This document shows, in pieces, positions 25,981 to 34,318 of a stretch of DNA of 64,000 nucleotides. Under the pieces are notes generated by a model. That model had not been told where the DNA came from and searched no databases. It saw nothing but the letters and a program-made list of their open reading frames with translations. Source of the stretch: Pseudomonas sp. HS6 (GTDB lineage: Bacteria > Pseudomonadota > Gammaproteobacteria > Pseudomonadales > Pseudomonadaceae). The DNA lies in contig NZ_CP067412.1 in NCBI RefSeq assembly GCF_023375815.1, positions 2,418,001 to 2,482,000 of the forward strand, read 5' to 3'. The stretch's first letter is position 1, and every line of letters begins with the position of its first letter. The position numbers and the translations under genes were made by a program.

Positions 25981-26409
25981 TCAGGCTTTGGCGGCGGCCA
26001 GATAGGTCCCCAACCGCCGGCCCATTTCCTCTCCCAACGCTTGCAATCCACTCAACGGCCTTACCATCACCTCGAATTCAACAATCTTTCCCTGTTTATC
26101 AAACCGGATCATGTCGATACCCTTGAGCTCTTTCGACCCAACCTTTGCACTGAACTCCAGCACCACATTCAAACCATCAGCCGTCGCCAGTTCACGGTGG
26201 TATTTGAAGTCTTCAAACACTTCGAACACGGTGTTCAGGATCATCGCCACCACCGGTGCGCCGGGGTAAGGCGTGTGGGCCATCGGCGAGCGGAATACGG
26301 CTTTGGGGTCGAGCAGGTCGGGCAGGGCTTTCAAGTTGCCGGTGCGGATCATCTCGTGCCAGCGATTCAGGGATTCGGCGGCGTTGGGGTGCAGGTTCAG
26401 GTCGGTCAT
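25981..26409 (-). CDS. SnoaL-like / NTF2-fold protein
   Basis: A 142-residue cytoplasmic protein with the SnoaL-type pattern: 'SLNRWHEMIRTGNLKALPDLLDPKAVFRSPM', then 'VFEVFEDFKYHRELATADGLNVVLEFSAKVG' and 'GIDMIRFDKQGKIVEFEVMVRPLSGL'. Members are small-molecule isomerases, hydrolases or binding proteins; no substrate can be named. CAGGAG precedes the ATG at 26409; the frame continues upstream but without homology-like features. Confidence 0.85.
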   Translation of the reverse strand: MTDLNLHPNAAESLNRWHEMIRTGNLKALPDLLDPKAVFRSPMAHTPYPGAPVVAMILNTVFEVFEDFKYHRELATADGLNVVLEFSAKVGSKELKGIDMIRFDKQGKIVEFEVMVRPLSGLQALGEEMGRRLGTYLAAAKA

Positions 26410-26669
26410 GGTTTCACTCCTGTATTTTTGTTGTTCTTTGCGCGGCGACCATGACTCTAGATCAAAGCGGCGTAATGGAAACCTTCTGTACCGATCTGAA
26501 TGTCGACACATGAGTGGGCCAAATCCATCTGATCCGCTTTTTCCTGTTGAATCTGCATCTGTAACCATCTCAGCCATCGGCCCAAAATACCCTTGCCGTT
26601 CGGCCACACGCGACGCGCTTCATTCCGAAGCACCCGGTGCGCCGGACATTCAGTATTCAGGAGGCCTTC

Positions 26670-26753
26670 ATGGCTAAGATGGCGTTTTTCCTCGGCGGCT
26701 TTCTCGTGTTGACCATCATGATTGGCGTTCTGGCCACGATTTCTCCGGTCTGA
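26670..26753 (+). CDS. Tiny single-span membrane protein (27 aa)
   Basis: ATG GCT AAG ATG begins a 27-codon frame ending in TGA at 26751. A near-perfect AGGAGG lies 5 bases upstream. The product, MAKMAFFLGGFLVLTIMIGV followed by LATISPV, is one hydrophobic helix with a Lys near the N-terminus, typical of regulatory or accessory microproteins of the inner membrane. It is too short for standard gene callers. Its partner is unknown. Confidence 0.6.
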   Translation: MAKMAFFLGGFLVLTIMIGVLATISPV

Positions 26754-26826
26754 CGCTTACCTGACACCTTCCATGGGGCGTGTGATCTAATGCCGGGCTT
26801 TTCATCCAGCAAACGGACTTCACCCC

Positions 26827-27273
26827 ATGGCCGAACCGCGTATCCGCGCACTTGCATTGTGTGTCTTTCAGCACAACGGCAACATTCTGGTTAACCGCTT
26901 CCACGACCCGGTCGCAGACAAAACCTTCTACCGGCCCATTGGGGGCGGTATCGAGTTTGGTGAAACCAGTCGCGAGGCCATCGTGCGCGAAGTGCAGGAA
27001 GAGTTGGGCCTTTCCATGAAGGATCTGCGCCTGCTCGGCACGCTTGAAAGCCTCTTCGTCTACAACGGCAAACCGGGACATGAAATTGTTCAGGTGTATG
27101 ACGCCCGCTTTGACGATGCGCAGGTCTACGAGCAATCGCAGATCGTCGGTCACGAAAGCGACGGTTCTCCGTTCACCGCAAGCTGGCAAGGCAGCTCAAG
27201 TTTCACTGAGCAATCACCGCTGGTGCCCGTCGGTTTGCAGGCGTTGCTCAAGAGTGCCGCCATCCTCGACTGA
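26827..27273 (+). CDS. Nudix hydrolase
   Basis: A 148-residue protein with a complete Nudix box, GGGIEFGETSREAIVREV-QEELG (about 39-61): the Gly, the Glu 6 residues later, and the RExxEELG helix that binds Mg2+. The family cleaves nucleoside diphosphates linked to another moiety. The 'YRPIGGGIEFGE' lead-in resembles Nudix proteins acting on nucleotide sugars or oxidised nucleotides, but the substrate is not deducible. It lies 73 bases downstream of the 27-aa membrane protein gene. Confidence 0.9.
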   Translation: MAEPRIRALALCVFQHNGNILVNRFHDPVADKTFYRPIGGGIEFGETSREAIVREVQEELGLSMKDLRLLGTLESLFVYNGKPGHEIVQVYDARFDDAQVYEQSQIVGHESDGSPFTASWQGSSSFTEQSPLVPVGLQALLKSAAILD

Positions 27274-27367
27274 GTACGCAGTCACACGATCACCCAGACA
27301 AAACCGCATTCGGTATTAGACTCCACCCACGATCTGATACCTGAAACCTTGCCATGTCGGACTCTCC

Positions 27368-28579
27368 ATGGACTCGCTGATCAACGCCGCCGGCCGCGCA
27401 CTGGCGGCGGGTGATCCGCTGGCGGCGCTGAATTTCGTGGCCCTGCGCGAAGATCCTCCAGCACTCGCCCTGCGCGGGATCGCCATGGCCCAGCTCGGCG
27501 ACATGACACGGGCCAAGACATTGCTGCAGCGGGCGGTGAAAGCGTTCGGCGCCAATGAGCCGTTGTCTCGGGCGCGCTGCGTGGTGGCCGAGGCCGAAGT
27601 GGCACTGGCGACGCGGGATCTAGGCTGGCCGGTGAAGGCGCTGGAGGCGGCGCGACGGGCCTTGCACGATCACGGCGACTGGCTCAATGCAGCGCACGCG
27701 CGCTATTTGCAGATTCGTCGGTTGTTGTTGATCGGGCAGTTGGACGACGCTGATGCGCTGCTCGCTGAACTCGTTCCTGCACCGTTGCCGCCAGCCCTGC
27801 ACGCCGTCCATGAACTGATGAGCGCCGGAATCGCGTTGCGCCGGGTGCAGGCGCACAAGGCGCAAATGACGTTGGAACGTGCGCAACGAGCGGCGCAGTT
27901 GGCGGGCATTCCAGCGCTGTCGGCGGAGATCGAACATGCCCTGCAAATGCTCGAGGTTCCCGCCGCCCGATTGACTGTTGCCGGTCAGATGCAAGCAGTG
28001 ACACTTGCGCAGGTTGAAGCGTTGTTTGCATTGCCGACGCTGGTGATTGATGCCTGTCGCTACAGCGTGCGCGGTGCAGGCATGACGGTGGCGCTGGCCA
28101 AGCGACCGGTGTTGTTCAACATCATTCGGTTGCTTGCCGAAGCCTGGCCGGGGGATGCTCCCCGAGAGACGCTGGTCGCCAAGGCCTTTCGATTGAAGCT
28201 CGATGATGAATCCCACCGCGTCCGTTTGCGGGTCGAGATCGGTCGATTGCGCGCAGCATTGCGACCACTGGCCGAAATCACCGCGACTTCCCGTGGCTAT
28301 GCGCTGGTGGCGCAAGACGTGGCGCTCCTGACGTTACCGCTCGAAGACAAACACGCCGCATTGCTGGCGCTGCTCGCCGATGGCGAGGCGTGGTCGAGCT
28401 CGGCACTTGCGCTCGCACTGGGCAGTAGCCAGCGTCAGGTACAGCGAGCGCTGGAAACGTTGGCGGTGCAAGACAAGGTCCAGGCGTTCGGTGTCGGCCG
28501 TGCACGTCGCTGGTTGACACCGCCAGTGCCGGGTTTCGCGACGATCTTGTTACTCCCGGTATCGCTGGGAAATGGCTAG
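27368..28579 (+). CDS. TPR-containing transcriptional regulator with C-terminal winged-helix domains
   Basis: A 403-residue protein. The N-terminal half is helical with TPR-like repeats ('ALALRGIAMAQLGDMTRAKTLLQRAVKAFG', 'ALEAARRALHDHGDWLNAAHARYLQIRRLLL'). Near 230-320 comes an OmpR/SARP-like winged helix ('VLFNIIRLLAEAWPGDAPRETLVAKAFRLK' and 'HRVRLRVEIGRLRAALRPLAEITATSRGYAL'), then a second HTH-like segment ('SSSALALALGSSQRQVQRALETLAVQDKV'). This fits a family of Pseudomonas regulators of unknown target. The next gene, 32 bases downstream on the same strand, is probably in the same transcript. Confidence 0.75.
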   Translation: MDSLINAAGRALAAGDPLAALNFVALREDPPALALRGIAMAQLGDMTRAKTLLQRAVKAFGANEPLSRARCVVAEAEVALATRDLGWPVKALEAARRALHDHGDWLNAAHARYLQIRRLLLIGQLDDADALLAELVPAPLPPALHAVHELMSAGIALRRVQAHKAQMTLERAQRAAQLAGIPALSAEIEHALQMLEVPAARLTVAGQMQAVTLAQVEALFALPTLVIDACRYSVRGAGMTVALAKRPVLFNIIRLLAEAWPGDAPRETLVAKAFRLKLDDESHRVRLRVEIGRLRAALRPLAEITATSRGYALVAQDVALLTLPLEDKHAALLALLADGEAWSSSALALALGSSQRQVQRALETLAVQDKVQAFGVGRARRWLTPPVPGFATILLLPVSLGNG

Positions 28580-28611
28580 GCTGGACTCACCCACTCAACG
28601 AGGAAGCCAGC

Positions 28612-29244
28612 ATGAAACACGCAAACGCAGAAATCCTTCGTGAATACGGCCCGTTCGAAGGCATCGACGGTGTTCACGGCGTGACCTTTGATGGTCAGCA
28701 AGTCTGGTTCGCCAGTGACGGCCAGCTCAATGCGCTGGACCCGGCCAGCGGCGAAACCGTGCGCACGATCAAGGTCGGTGCCGATGGCGGGACCGCGTTC
28801 GACGGCAAACACCTTTTTCAGATTGCCGACCGTCGAATCCACAAGATCGACCCAGCCACCGGGCGCGTGCTCCACACCATTCCAGCCCCCGGCGACGGCG
28901 GCGATTCGGGCATGGCCTGGGCCGAGGGCTCGTTGTGGGTAGGGCAGTATCGCGACCGCAAGATTCATCAAATCGATCCGGAAACCGGGAAAATCCTCCG
29001 TACCCTCGAATCAAACCGCTTTGTCACCGGTGTGACCTGGGTCGACGGTGCGCTGTGGCATGGCACCTGGGAAGGCGAAGAGAGTGAGATCCGGCGGATC
29101 GATCCGGGCAGCGGCGAAGTACTGGAAAGTCTGGCGTTGCCCGCCGGGATCGGCGTCTCCGGACTGGAGGCCGATGGCGGTGAGCGCTTCTACTGCGGCG
29201 GTGGCAACAGCAGCAAGGTGCGGGCCGTGCGTCGGCCGAAGTGA
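28612..29244 (+). CDS. Beta-propeller protein (glutamine cyclotransferase / SMP-30 like)
   Basis: A 210-residue protein of repeated blades: 'GVTFDGQQVWFASDGQLNALDPASGETVRTIKVG', 'GTAFDGKHLFQIADRRIHKIDPATGRVLHTIPAPG' and 'GMAWAEGSLWVGQYRDRKIHQIDPETGKILRTLES'. The xIDPxTGxxLxTI motif resembles glutaminyl cyclotransferase and PQQ-repeat propellers. It has no signal peptide, so it is probably cytoplasmic. GAGGAAG precedes the ATG. It is likely co-transcribed with the TPR regulator; the role is unknown. Confidence 0.8.
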   Translation: MKHANAEILREYGPFEGIDGVHGVTFDGQQVWFASDGQLNALDPASGETVRTIKVGADGGTAFDGKHLFQIADRRIHKIDPATGRVLHTIPAPGDGGDSGMAWAEGSLWVGQYRDRKIHQIDPETGKILRTLESNRFVTGVTWVDGALWHGTWEGEESEIRRIDPGSGEVLESLALPAGIGVSGLEADGGERFYCGGGNSSKVRAVRRPK

Positions 29245-29249
29245 GGCGC

Positions 29250-30116
29250 TCAAGGCGCACCAAACACCATCGTCCAGTACACGCCTTCATCACTGCGCGC
29301 CTCACTGGCAAAACCGGCGCCGACCTGGGTGAACATCGGGTTCATCAGGTTGGCGCAATGTCCGGGGCTGGCCAGCCAGCCGGCCATGGCCTTGCCAGGT
29401 GAGCTTTGTCCGGCGGCGATGTTTTCGCCGATCTGTCGGCCACGGTAGCCGGCAGACCGGGCACGGTCGGCCGGCATATCGCCGTCAGGGTCCTGGTGAG
29501 CGAAGTAGTTGCCGTAGGCCATGGCCTTGCTGTGTCCCAGCGCGGCGGCGCCGAGGGCCGGGTTCCAGCTCAAGGGGCGCGCGGCGGCAAAGCGCTGGCG
29601 CCCGCACATTCGTGATCGGGCACGGGCGGCGTTGACCTCGGCCAGCAAGGCTTTGCCGACGCTGCGGTTATCGCCCACCCGGCTGTCGATCACCGGGCGC
29701 GCCAGTACTACTTGCCATTCACTGCGGGCGCGGCTGATGCCGATGTCGGCATATTGCGCATCAAGCAAAACGCCACAGTGTTCGTTCTGCAATTGATCAA
29801 ACGCCTCTTCGGCATCCTCGGCCCCGACGATCCTGATGCTGCGCACCGCGACCGCTGCATAACCGGAGGCCTTCAGTTGCTCGCGCATTCCGCCGCCGTA
29901 GCCATAGCCGATCGGCAACGCAATATTCTGCTTGAGCACCAGTGGCGCCAGGCGTTGTGTCGGACGCCGGTCGCAGCGTTGCGGGTGGGCACGAAGGTCA
30001 TTGATGGCGGCCGCCAGTTGCCGCTCTGCACCAGCGTGGGCAATGGGGGCGAGCAAAGGAGACAGGATCAGCAGGCACAGCGAAACGAAGCGAGACGAAC
30101 GGACGGCGTGGCGCAT
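29250..30116 (-). CDS. Exported CAP-domain (SCP/PR-1 family) protein
   Basis: A 288-residue protein with a signal peptide (about 1-28, cleavage after AHA). Residues ~160-285 form a CAP domain: 'ALLAEVNAARARSRMCGRQRF', 'LGHSKAMAYGNYFAHQDPDG', 'GENIAAGQSSPGKAMAGWLASPGHCANLMNP' and a terminal 'GVYWTMVFGAP', with the two His (in GHS and AHQ) that bind metal. A ~130-residue N-terminal domain with paired Cys precedes it. CAP proteins act in the periplasm or outside the cell; bacterial roles are poorly known. The ATG at 30116 is used because the frame upstream begins with TTG and lacks a site. Confidence 0.88.
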   Translation of the reverse strand: MRHAVRSSRFVSLCLLILSPLLAPIAHAGAERQLAAAINDLRAHPQRCDRRPTQRLAPLVLKQNIALPIGYGYGGGMREQLKASGYAAVAVRSIRIVGAEDAEEAFDQLQNEHCGVLLDAQYADIGISRARSEWQVVLARPVIDSRVGDNRSVGKALLAEVNAARARSRMCGRQRFAAARPLSWNPALGAAALGHSKAMAYGNYFAHQDPDGDMPADRARSAGYRGRQIGENIAAGQSSPGKAMAGWLASPGHCANLMNPMFTQVGAGFASEARSDEGVYWTMVFGAP

Positions 30117-30256
30117 GGGACGCAAAGCTCTGAAAAAAGACAGCGCTGATAGGGAGTTAGCCGCGAAAGTGGCGCGAGTAGGACTGGCCTTTTTGCACTT
30201 GGTTCAGGAGGTGCCTGAGGCTTTCGCGGGTCGCCGACGAAGTGCGCAGGTGTCAC

Positions 30257-31027
30257 TCAGCGGTTCAACGCATCAGTCATCCATTGCAGGTATTGCGGCC
30301 GTTCGGAAATCGAGTTGTGCGCCGAATCCGTCACCACTTTGAGCGTCGCCACACCGTCGGGAAAACTGTGCAGTAAGCGCTCGGTGCTGGCCCGTGAAAC
30401 CACCTCGTCATCGCTCGCGGCCAACAGCAGCGTTGGCACACTGATGTGCGCCGCATATTTACCGGACTCGTAACGATCCTTCAGCAGCCATTTCACCGGT
30501 ACCCACGGGTAATGCTGGACGGCGAGTTCGACGAGGCTGTTGTAAGGCGTGACCAGAATCAGTTGCGCCACCGGCCGCTGACTGGCCAGCCGCACCGCAA
30601 CCCCGGAACCGAGGCTGCGTCCCACCAGTGCAATCTGTGGATGCCGGGCATACACCTGATCGAACAGCGCCATTGCATCCTCGGCAATCGCCTCTTCGGA
30701 AGGTGATCCACCGCTACCACCAAACCCCCGATAGTGCAGCAAATACACCGCGTAGTCGGGAAACGCCTCGGCAAACGCCGGCAGATTGCGCGATACATCC
30801 TCGGCGTTGCCACCGAAATAGATCAGCGCTTTTGCCCCGGAATGCTCGCGAACACTGACGCGAATGTCGGCATCGGGCATCGCCAGCGTCATGCGCGATT
30901 CCGCCGTACCCATGGAGCCGGACGACGGGAAATAGATCAGCGAGCGCTGAAAAACGAACAGTGCCGCGCACAGGATCAAGTACACGGCAACGATCAAAGT
31001 GACGAGCGACATCAGGGTTCTGGACAT
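30257..31027 (-). CDS. Membrane-anchored alpha/beta hydrolase (BEM46/FrsA type)
   Basis: A 256-residue protein with an N-terminal membrane anchor (about 7-27) and an alpha/beta-hydrolase fold: 'ALIYFGGNAEDVSRNLPAF' (oxyanion region), 'YLLHYRGFGGSGGSPSE', nucleophile elbow GRSLGSG, the acid in 'LAASDDEVVS' and the catalytic His in 'VVTDSAHNSISERPQYL'. It resembles the BEM46/YqkD group whose substrates are unknown. It is monocistronic, with a 112-bp divergent gap to the aldo/keto reductase. Confidence 0.88.
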   Translation of the reverse strand: MSRTLMSLVTLIVAVYLILCAALFVFQRSLIYFPSSGSMGTAESRMTLAMPDADIRVSVREHSGAKALIYFGGNAEDVSRNLPAFAEAFPDYAVYLLHYRGFGGSGGSPSEEAIAEDAMALFDQVYARHPQIALVGRSLGSGVAVRLASQRPVAQLILVTPYNSLVELAVQHYPWVPVKWLLKDRYESGKYAAHISVPTLLLAASDDEVVSRASTERLLHSFPDGVATLKVVTDSAHNSISERPQYLQWMTDALNR

Positions 31028-31139
31028 TCGGCTAACTTTAACGGGGCGTGAAGGTGCTCAGTCGCAGTGTAGTTGAGCCTTCCCGAGTGACTGCCGCCAA
31101 ACACAAGGCGCAACAGATCCATCAAGCAGAGACGCGAGC

Positions 31140-32084
31140 ATGAGCCACACTGAGGGTTGTTCCCGCCGCCGCCTGCTCACGCTGGCTGCCGGGGTTTCGG
31201 CGGTTTTCACGTTTGACCGGGCGTTGGCCACTGCCACGTCGCCGAGCGCCTCAGGAGGCCAGACCATGCAGACTCGCGCCATCCCTTCCAGCTCCGAGCT
31301 GCTGCCCCTGGTCGGGCTGGGCACGTATCGCGGTTTCGATGTCGCGCCCGGCAATCCGGCCTACCGACAATTGGCGACAGTGCTCGACGAGCTGTTCAGA
31401 AAGGGCGGCACGCTGATCGACAGCTCGCCGATGTATGGCCGCGCCGAAGAAACCACCGGCGAACTGCTGTCGATCCACGAACCGCGTTCACCGGCCTTCC
31501 TGGCGACCAAGGTGTGGACGCGTGGGCGCGAGGAGGGCATCGCGCAGATGGAGCAGTCCTTTCGTCTGCTGCGCACCGAACGCATCGACCTGATGCAGAT
31601 CCACAACCTCCTGGACTGGCAGACTCACCTGCCGACCCTGCGTGAATGGAAGGAGCAGGGCCGCATCCGTTACATCGGCATCACCCATTACACGCCTTCG
31701 GCGTACGAAGAAGTGGAAGCGGTTTTGAAGGCCGAACAGCTCGACTTCCTGCAGATCAACTACGCCCTCGATGACCGGGGCGTGGAGAAACGCATCTTGC
31801 CGTTGTGCCGCGAGCGCGGAGTGGCCGTGATCTGCAATCGCCCGTTTGGTGGCGGCGGGCTGCTGGCACGGCTCAAAGGCAAGCCGCTGCCGGGCTGGGT
31901 GTCGGATGTGCAGGTCAACAGCTGGCCGCAACTGGCGCTGAAGTTTTTGCTGTCGAACACAGCGGTCACCTGCGTGATCCCCGGCACCGGCAATCCGCGC
32001 TACATGGCCGACAACGCCGGCGCGGGGTTCGGGCCGATGTTGACTGATGCGCAGCGGCAGCAGTTGATTGCGCTGGTGGCTTGA
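31140..32084 (+). CDS. Aldo/keto reductase with twin-arginine signal
   Basis: A 314-residue protein. The N-terminus CSRRRLLTLAAGVSAVFTF is a Tat signal, so the enzyme is exported folded. The AKR barrel follows with the catalytic tetrad visible: Asp and Tyr in 'GGTLIDSSPMYGRAEE', Lys in 'FLATKVWTRG' and His in 'LMQIHNLLDW'. The nicotinamide cofactor site near 'VIPGTGNPRYMADN' is conserved. The substrate is unknown; periplasmic AKRs are rare because NADPH is not available there, so the cofactor may be loaded before export. Confidence 0.88.
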   Translation: MSHTEGCSRRRLLTLAAGVSAVFTFDRALATATSPSASGGQTMQTRAIPSSSELLPLVGLGTYRGFDVAPGNPAYRQLATVLDELFRKGGTLIDSSPMYGRAEETTGELLSIHEPRSPAFLATKVWTRGREEGIAQMEQSFRLLRTERIDLMQIHNLLDWQTHLPTLREWKEQGRIRYIGITHYTPSAYEEVEAVLKAEQLDFLQINYALDDRGVEKRILPLCRERGVAVICNRPFGGGGLLARLKGKPLPGWVSDVQVNSWPQLALKFLLSNTAVTCVIPGTGNPRYMADNAGAGFGPMLTDAQRQQLIALVA

Positions 32085-32093
32085 ACGGGTGGG

Positions 32094-32990
32094 TCAAACC
32101 AGCGCCTGCCCGGGAAACAGATGTTCCTTGAGGAAATCGATGAAAACCCGCAGCTTCAACTGCGGGTGTTTGCCTGAAGGCCACATGATCCGATAGACGC
32201 CCGTCTCCGAGCAGTCCGGCAGGACCCGTTGCAATTGGCCGTTGGCCAGCGCTTCGCCGACGCAGAAGTCCGGCAGATAGGCAATCCCCAGCCCTTGCAG
32301 GGCAAAGCAGATCCGCGCTTCGAGATTGTTGCAGACCATCGAGGTCGGCAGCGGTAGATCCACTTCCTGGCCAACCTCGCGCAACGGCCAGACCTGAAGC
32401 TTGCCGGTGTTGGGAAAGCGAAATTGAATGCATGAATGACCGAGCAGTTCACTGGCCTGCTGCGGCACGCCGTGGGCCTGAAAGTATTCCGGGGCACCGA
32501 CCATGATCATCCGATAGCTGCCGATCAGGCGCGACGTGAGGCTGGAGTCGCGGACATCGCCGGCACGCAACACCGCGTCGTAGCCTTCCTCGATCACATC
32601 GACCCGGCGGTCATCGAACGTCAGGTCAAGGTCCACCGCCGGATAGGTCTTCTTGAACCGGGCCAGAGCCGGCAAGAAAGGCTCGCCCACCAGCGGCAGG
32701 CTGATCTTCAGGCGACCGCGCGGGGTCGCGTTGGTCTGGGAAAACTCGACTTCCGCCGCTTCGATCTCGGCGAGGATGCGCAGGCTGCGCTCCAGAAATC
32801 GTGTGCCGTCGTCGGTCAGTGTGACGCTGCGGGTGCTTCGGTTGAACAGGCGCACACCGAAGCGTTCCTCCAGGCGCACGATGCTTTTGCCAATGGCCGA
32901 GGCTGACACCCCGAGCAGGCGACCGCTGGCGACAAAGCTGCGGGTTTCCGCCACTGAAACAAACACGTTCAACGCAGTCAGGCTGTCCAT
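32094..32990 (-). CDS. LysR-family transcriptional regulator
   Basis: A 298-residue regulator of the CrgA-like LysR subgroup: HTH at residues 1-60 ('FVSVAETRSFVASGRLLGVSASAIGKSIVRLEERFGVRLFNR', then TRSVTLTDDG) and a substrate-binding domain with 'YDAVLRAGDVRDSSL', typical of this group. It is divergent from the alcohol dehydrogenase gene at 33139, the likely target, across a 148-bp promoter region. The start at MDSLTAL is chosen by homology to LysR N-termini. Confidence 0.9.
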   Translation of the reverse strand: MDSLTALNVFVSVAETRSFVASGRLLGVSASAIGKSIVRLEERFGVRLFNRSTRSVTLTDDGTRFLERSLRILAEIEAAEVEFSQTNATPRGRLKISLPLVGEPFLPALARFKKTYPAVDLDLTFDDRRVDVIEEGYDAVLRAGDVRDSSLTSRLIGSYRMIMVGAPEYFQAHGVPQQASELLGHSCIQFRFPNTGKLQVWPLREVGQEVDLPLPTSMVCNNLEARICFALQGLGIAYLPDFCVGEALANGQLQRVLPDCSETGVYRIMWPSGKHPQLKLRVFIDFLKEHLFPGQALV

Positions 32991-33138
32991 CACGACTCTC
33001 GAGTTCACCGAAGGCGATCAATTTACCTTAGTCATTGCGGAATAAAACGTCCGCATATAGCGGAGTGTCGACCTACTTAATCGGCAAGGGGCATGGCTTC
33101 TATCATCGGTGCCACAGTCATCCACCGAGTTCATTGCC

Positions 33139-34164
33139 ATGTCCGACACAATGCAGCGCTGGGAAATTTCCGCTTTCGGCCTCGACAACCTCAACCGCGT
33201 CCAGGCTCCGCTTCCGGCACCGAAGGCCGGGGAAATTCTGGTGAAAATCGACGCCGTCTCACTCAATTACCGCGACACCCAAGTGGCAGAAAACGGCATG
33301 ACCGCCGCGCTGAGGTTTCCCTTCACGCCGGCGTCGGACATGGCTGGCACCGTGGTGGCGGTCGGCGAGGGTGTGACCCGCTTCAAGATCGGCGAGAAAG
33401 TCATCTCCACTTACATTACCAACTGGATCGACGGCAATCCGAAGACTTGGGCCGAGATGCCGACCCAGGGCGGGCCGATTCCGGGCATGCTGGCACAGTA
33501 CGTCGTCACGCCGGCCGACTGGTGCGTCCGCGCACCGAAAAACCTCAGCGCGGTCGAGGCCAGCACCTTGCCGATTGCCGCGTTGACCGCGTGGATGGCC
33601 CTGATCGAGCTGGGCCATCTTCACGCCGGGCAAACCGTGGTGGTGCAGGGCACTGGCGGTGTCTCGCTGTTCGCCGTGCAACTGGCGGCGGCCAGCGGTG
33701 CGAAAGTCATTGTGACCAGCAGCAGCGACGCAAAGATCGATCAGGCACTCGCGCTGGGTGCCACTCATGGCATCAACCGCACCACCACACCGGACTGGCA
33801 CACCGCCGTACTGGAACTGACGGGCGGACGCGGTGCCGACCACATTCTGGAAATGGCCGGTGGCGACAACCTTGGGCGTTCGCTGCAAGCGGTGGTGCCC
33901 GGCGGCCGGGTGTCGATCATCGGCCTGCTGGACTCCGACGAACTGCGCACACCGATCATGCCGTTGCTCGGCAGCCGCGCATCGATTGTCGCTGTAGCGG
34001 TCGGGCCGCGCCGGGCGCTGGAGGATCTGGTGCGGATGATCGATCACCACGAGATCAAACCGGTGATCGATGCGACCTATGCCTTCGACCAGGTGCCCAA
34101 AGCGTTCGCCCATCTCAATCGCGGGGCGTTCGGCAAGGTTGTGGTCGATTTCAACAAATCCTGA
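33139..34164 (+). CDS. NAD(P)-dependent MDR-family alcohol dehydrogenase / quinone reductase
   Basis: A 341-residue medium-chain dehydrogenase/reductase: 'GEILVKIDAVSLNYRDTQVAENG', 'ASDMAGTVVAVGEGVTRFKIGEKV', and a Rossmann motif 'VVQGTGGVSLFAVQLAAASGAKVI' followed by 'TSSSDAKIDQALALGATHGINR'. The catalytic zinc ligands Cys-His of classical ADHs are not evident near the first motif, as in zinc-lacking quinone-oxidoreductase-like members. Its divergent neighbour is a LysR regulator. A REP pair follows the stop. Confidence 0.9.
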   Translation: MSDTMQRWEISAFGLDNLNRVQAPLPAPKAGEILVKIDAVSLNYRDTQVAENGMTAALRFPFTPASDMAGTVVAVGEGVTRFKIGEKVISTYITNWIDGNPKTWAEMPTQGGPIPGMLAQYVVTPADWCVRAPKNLSAVEASTLPIAALTAWMALIELGHLHAGQTVVVQGTGGVSLFAVQLAAASGAKVIVTSSSDAKIDQALALGATHGINRTTTPDWHTAVLELTGGRGADHILEMAGGDNLGRSLQAVVPGGRVSIIGLLDSDELRTPIMPLLGSRASIVAVAVGPRRALEDLVRMIDHHEIKPVIDATYAFDQVPKAFAHLNRGAFGKVVVDFNKS

Positions 34165-34180
34165 GTACGACACAACTCAA

Positions 34181-34271
34181 CTGTGGGAGCGGGCTTGCTC
34201 GCGAAGAGGGAGTGTCAGTCGGCAACAATGTCGCTGACCCACCGCATTCGCGGGCAAGCCCGCTCCCACAG
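34181..34271. repeat. REP pair (BIME-like) downstream of the alcohol dehydrogenase gene
   Basis: CTGTGGGAGCGGGCTTGCTC at 34181-34200 and its inverted copy ending CGCTCCCACAG at 34271 flank a ~45-bp spacer. Each arm also folds on itself (GCGGGCTTGCTCGC). This is the standard Pseudomonas REP doublet. Confidence 0.92.
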
Positions 34272-34318
34272 GATTTTGTGTCGCTCGGTAGATTTTTTTC
34301 TAACTGTGATGAGTGTTT

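Noticed and set aside
24252..26051. A 599-codon open frame on the minus strand across mqo
   Set aside because: It lies fully antisense to a clear mqo gene with strong codon bias. The RNY-rich codon pattern of highly expressed genes suppresses stops in the opposite strand; the translated product has no recognisable domain.
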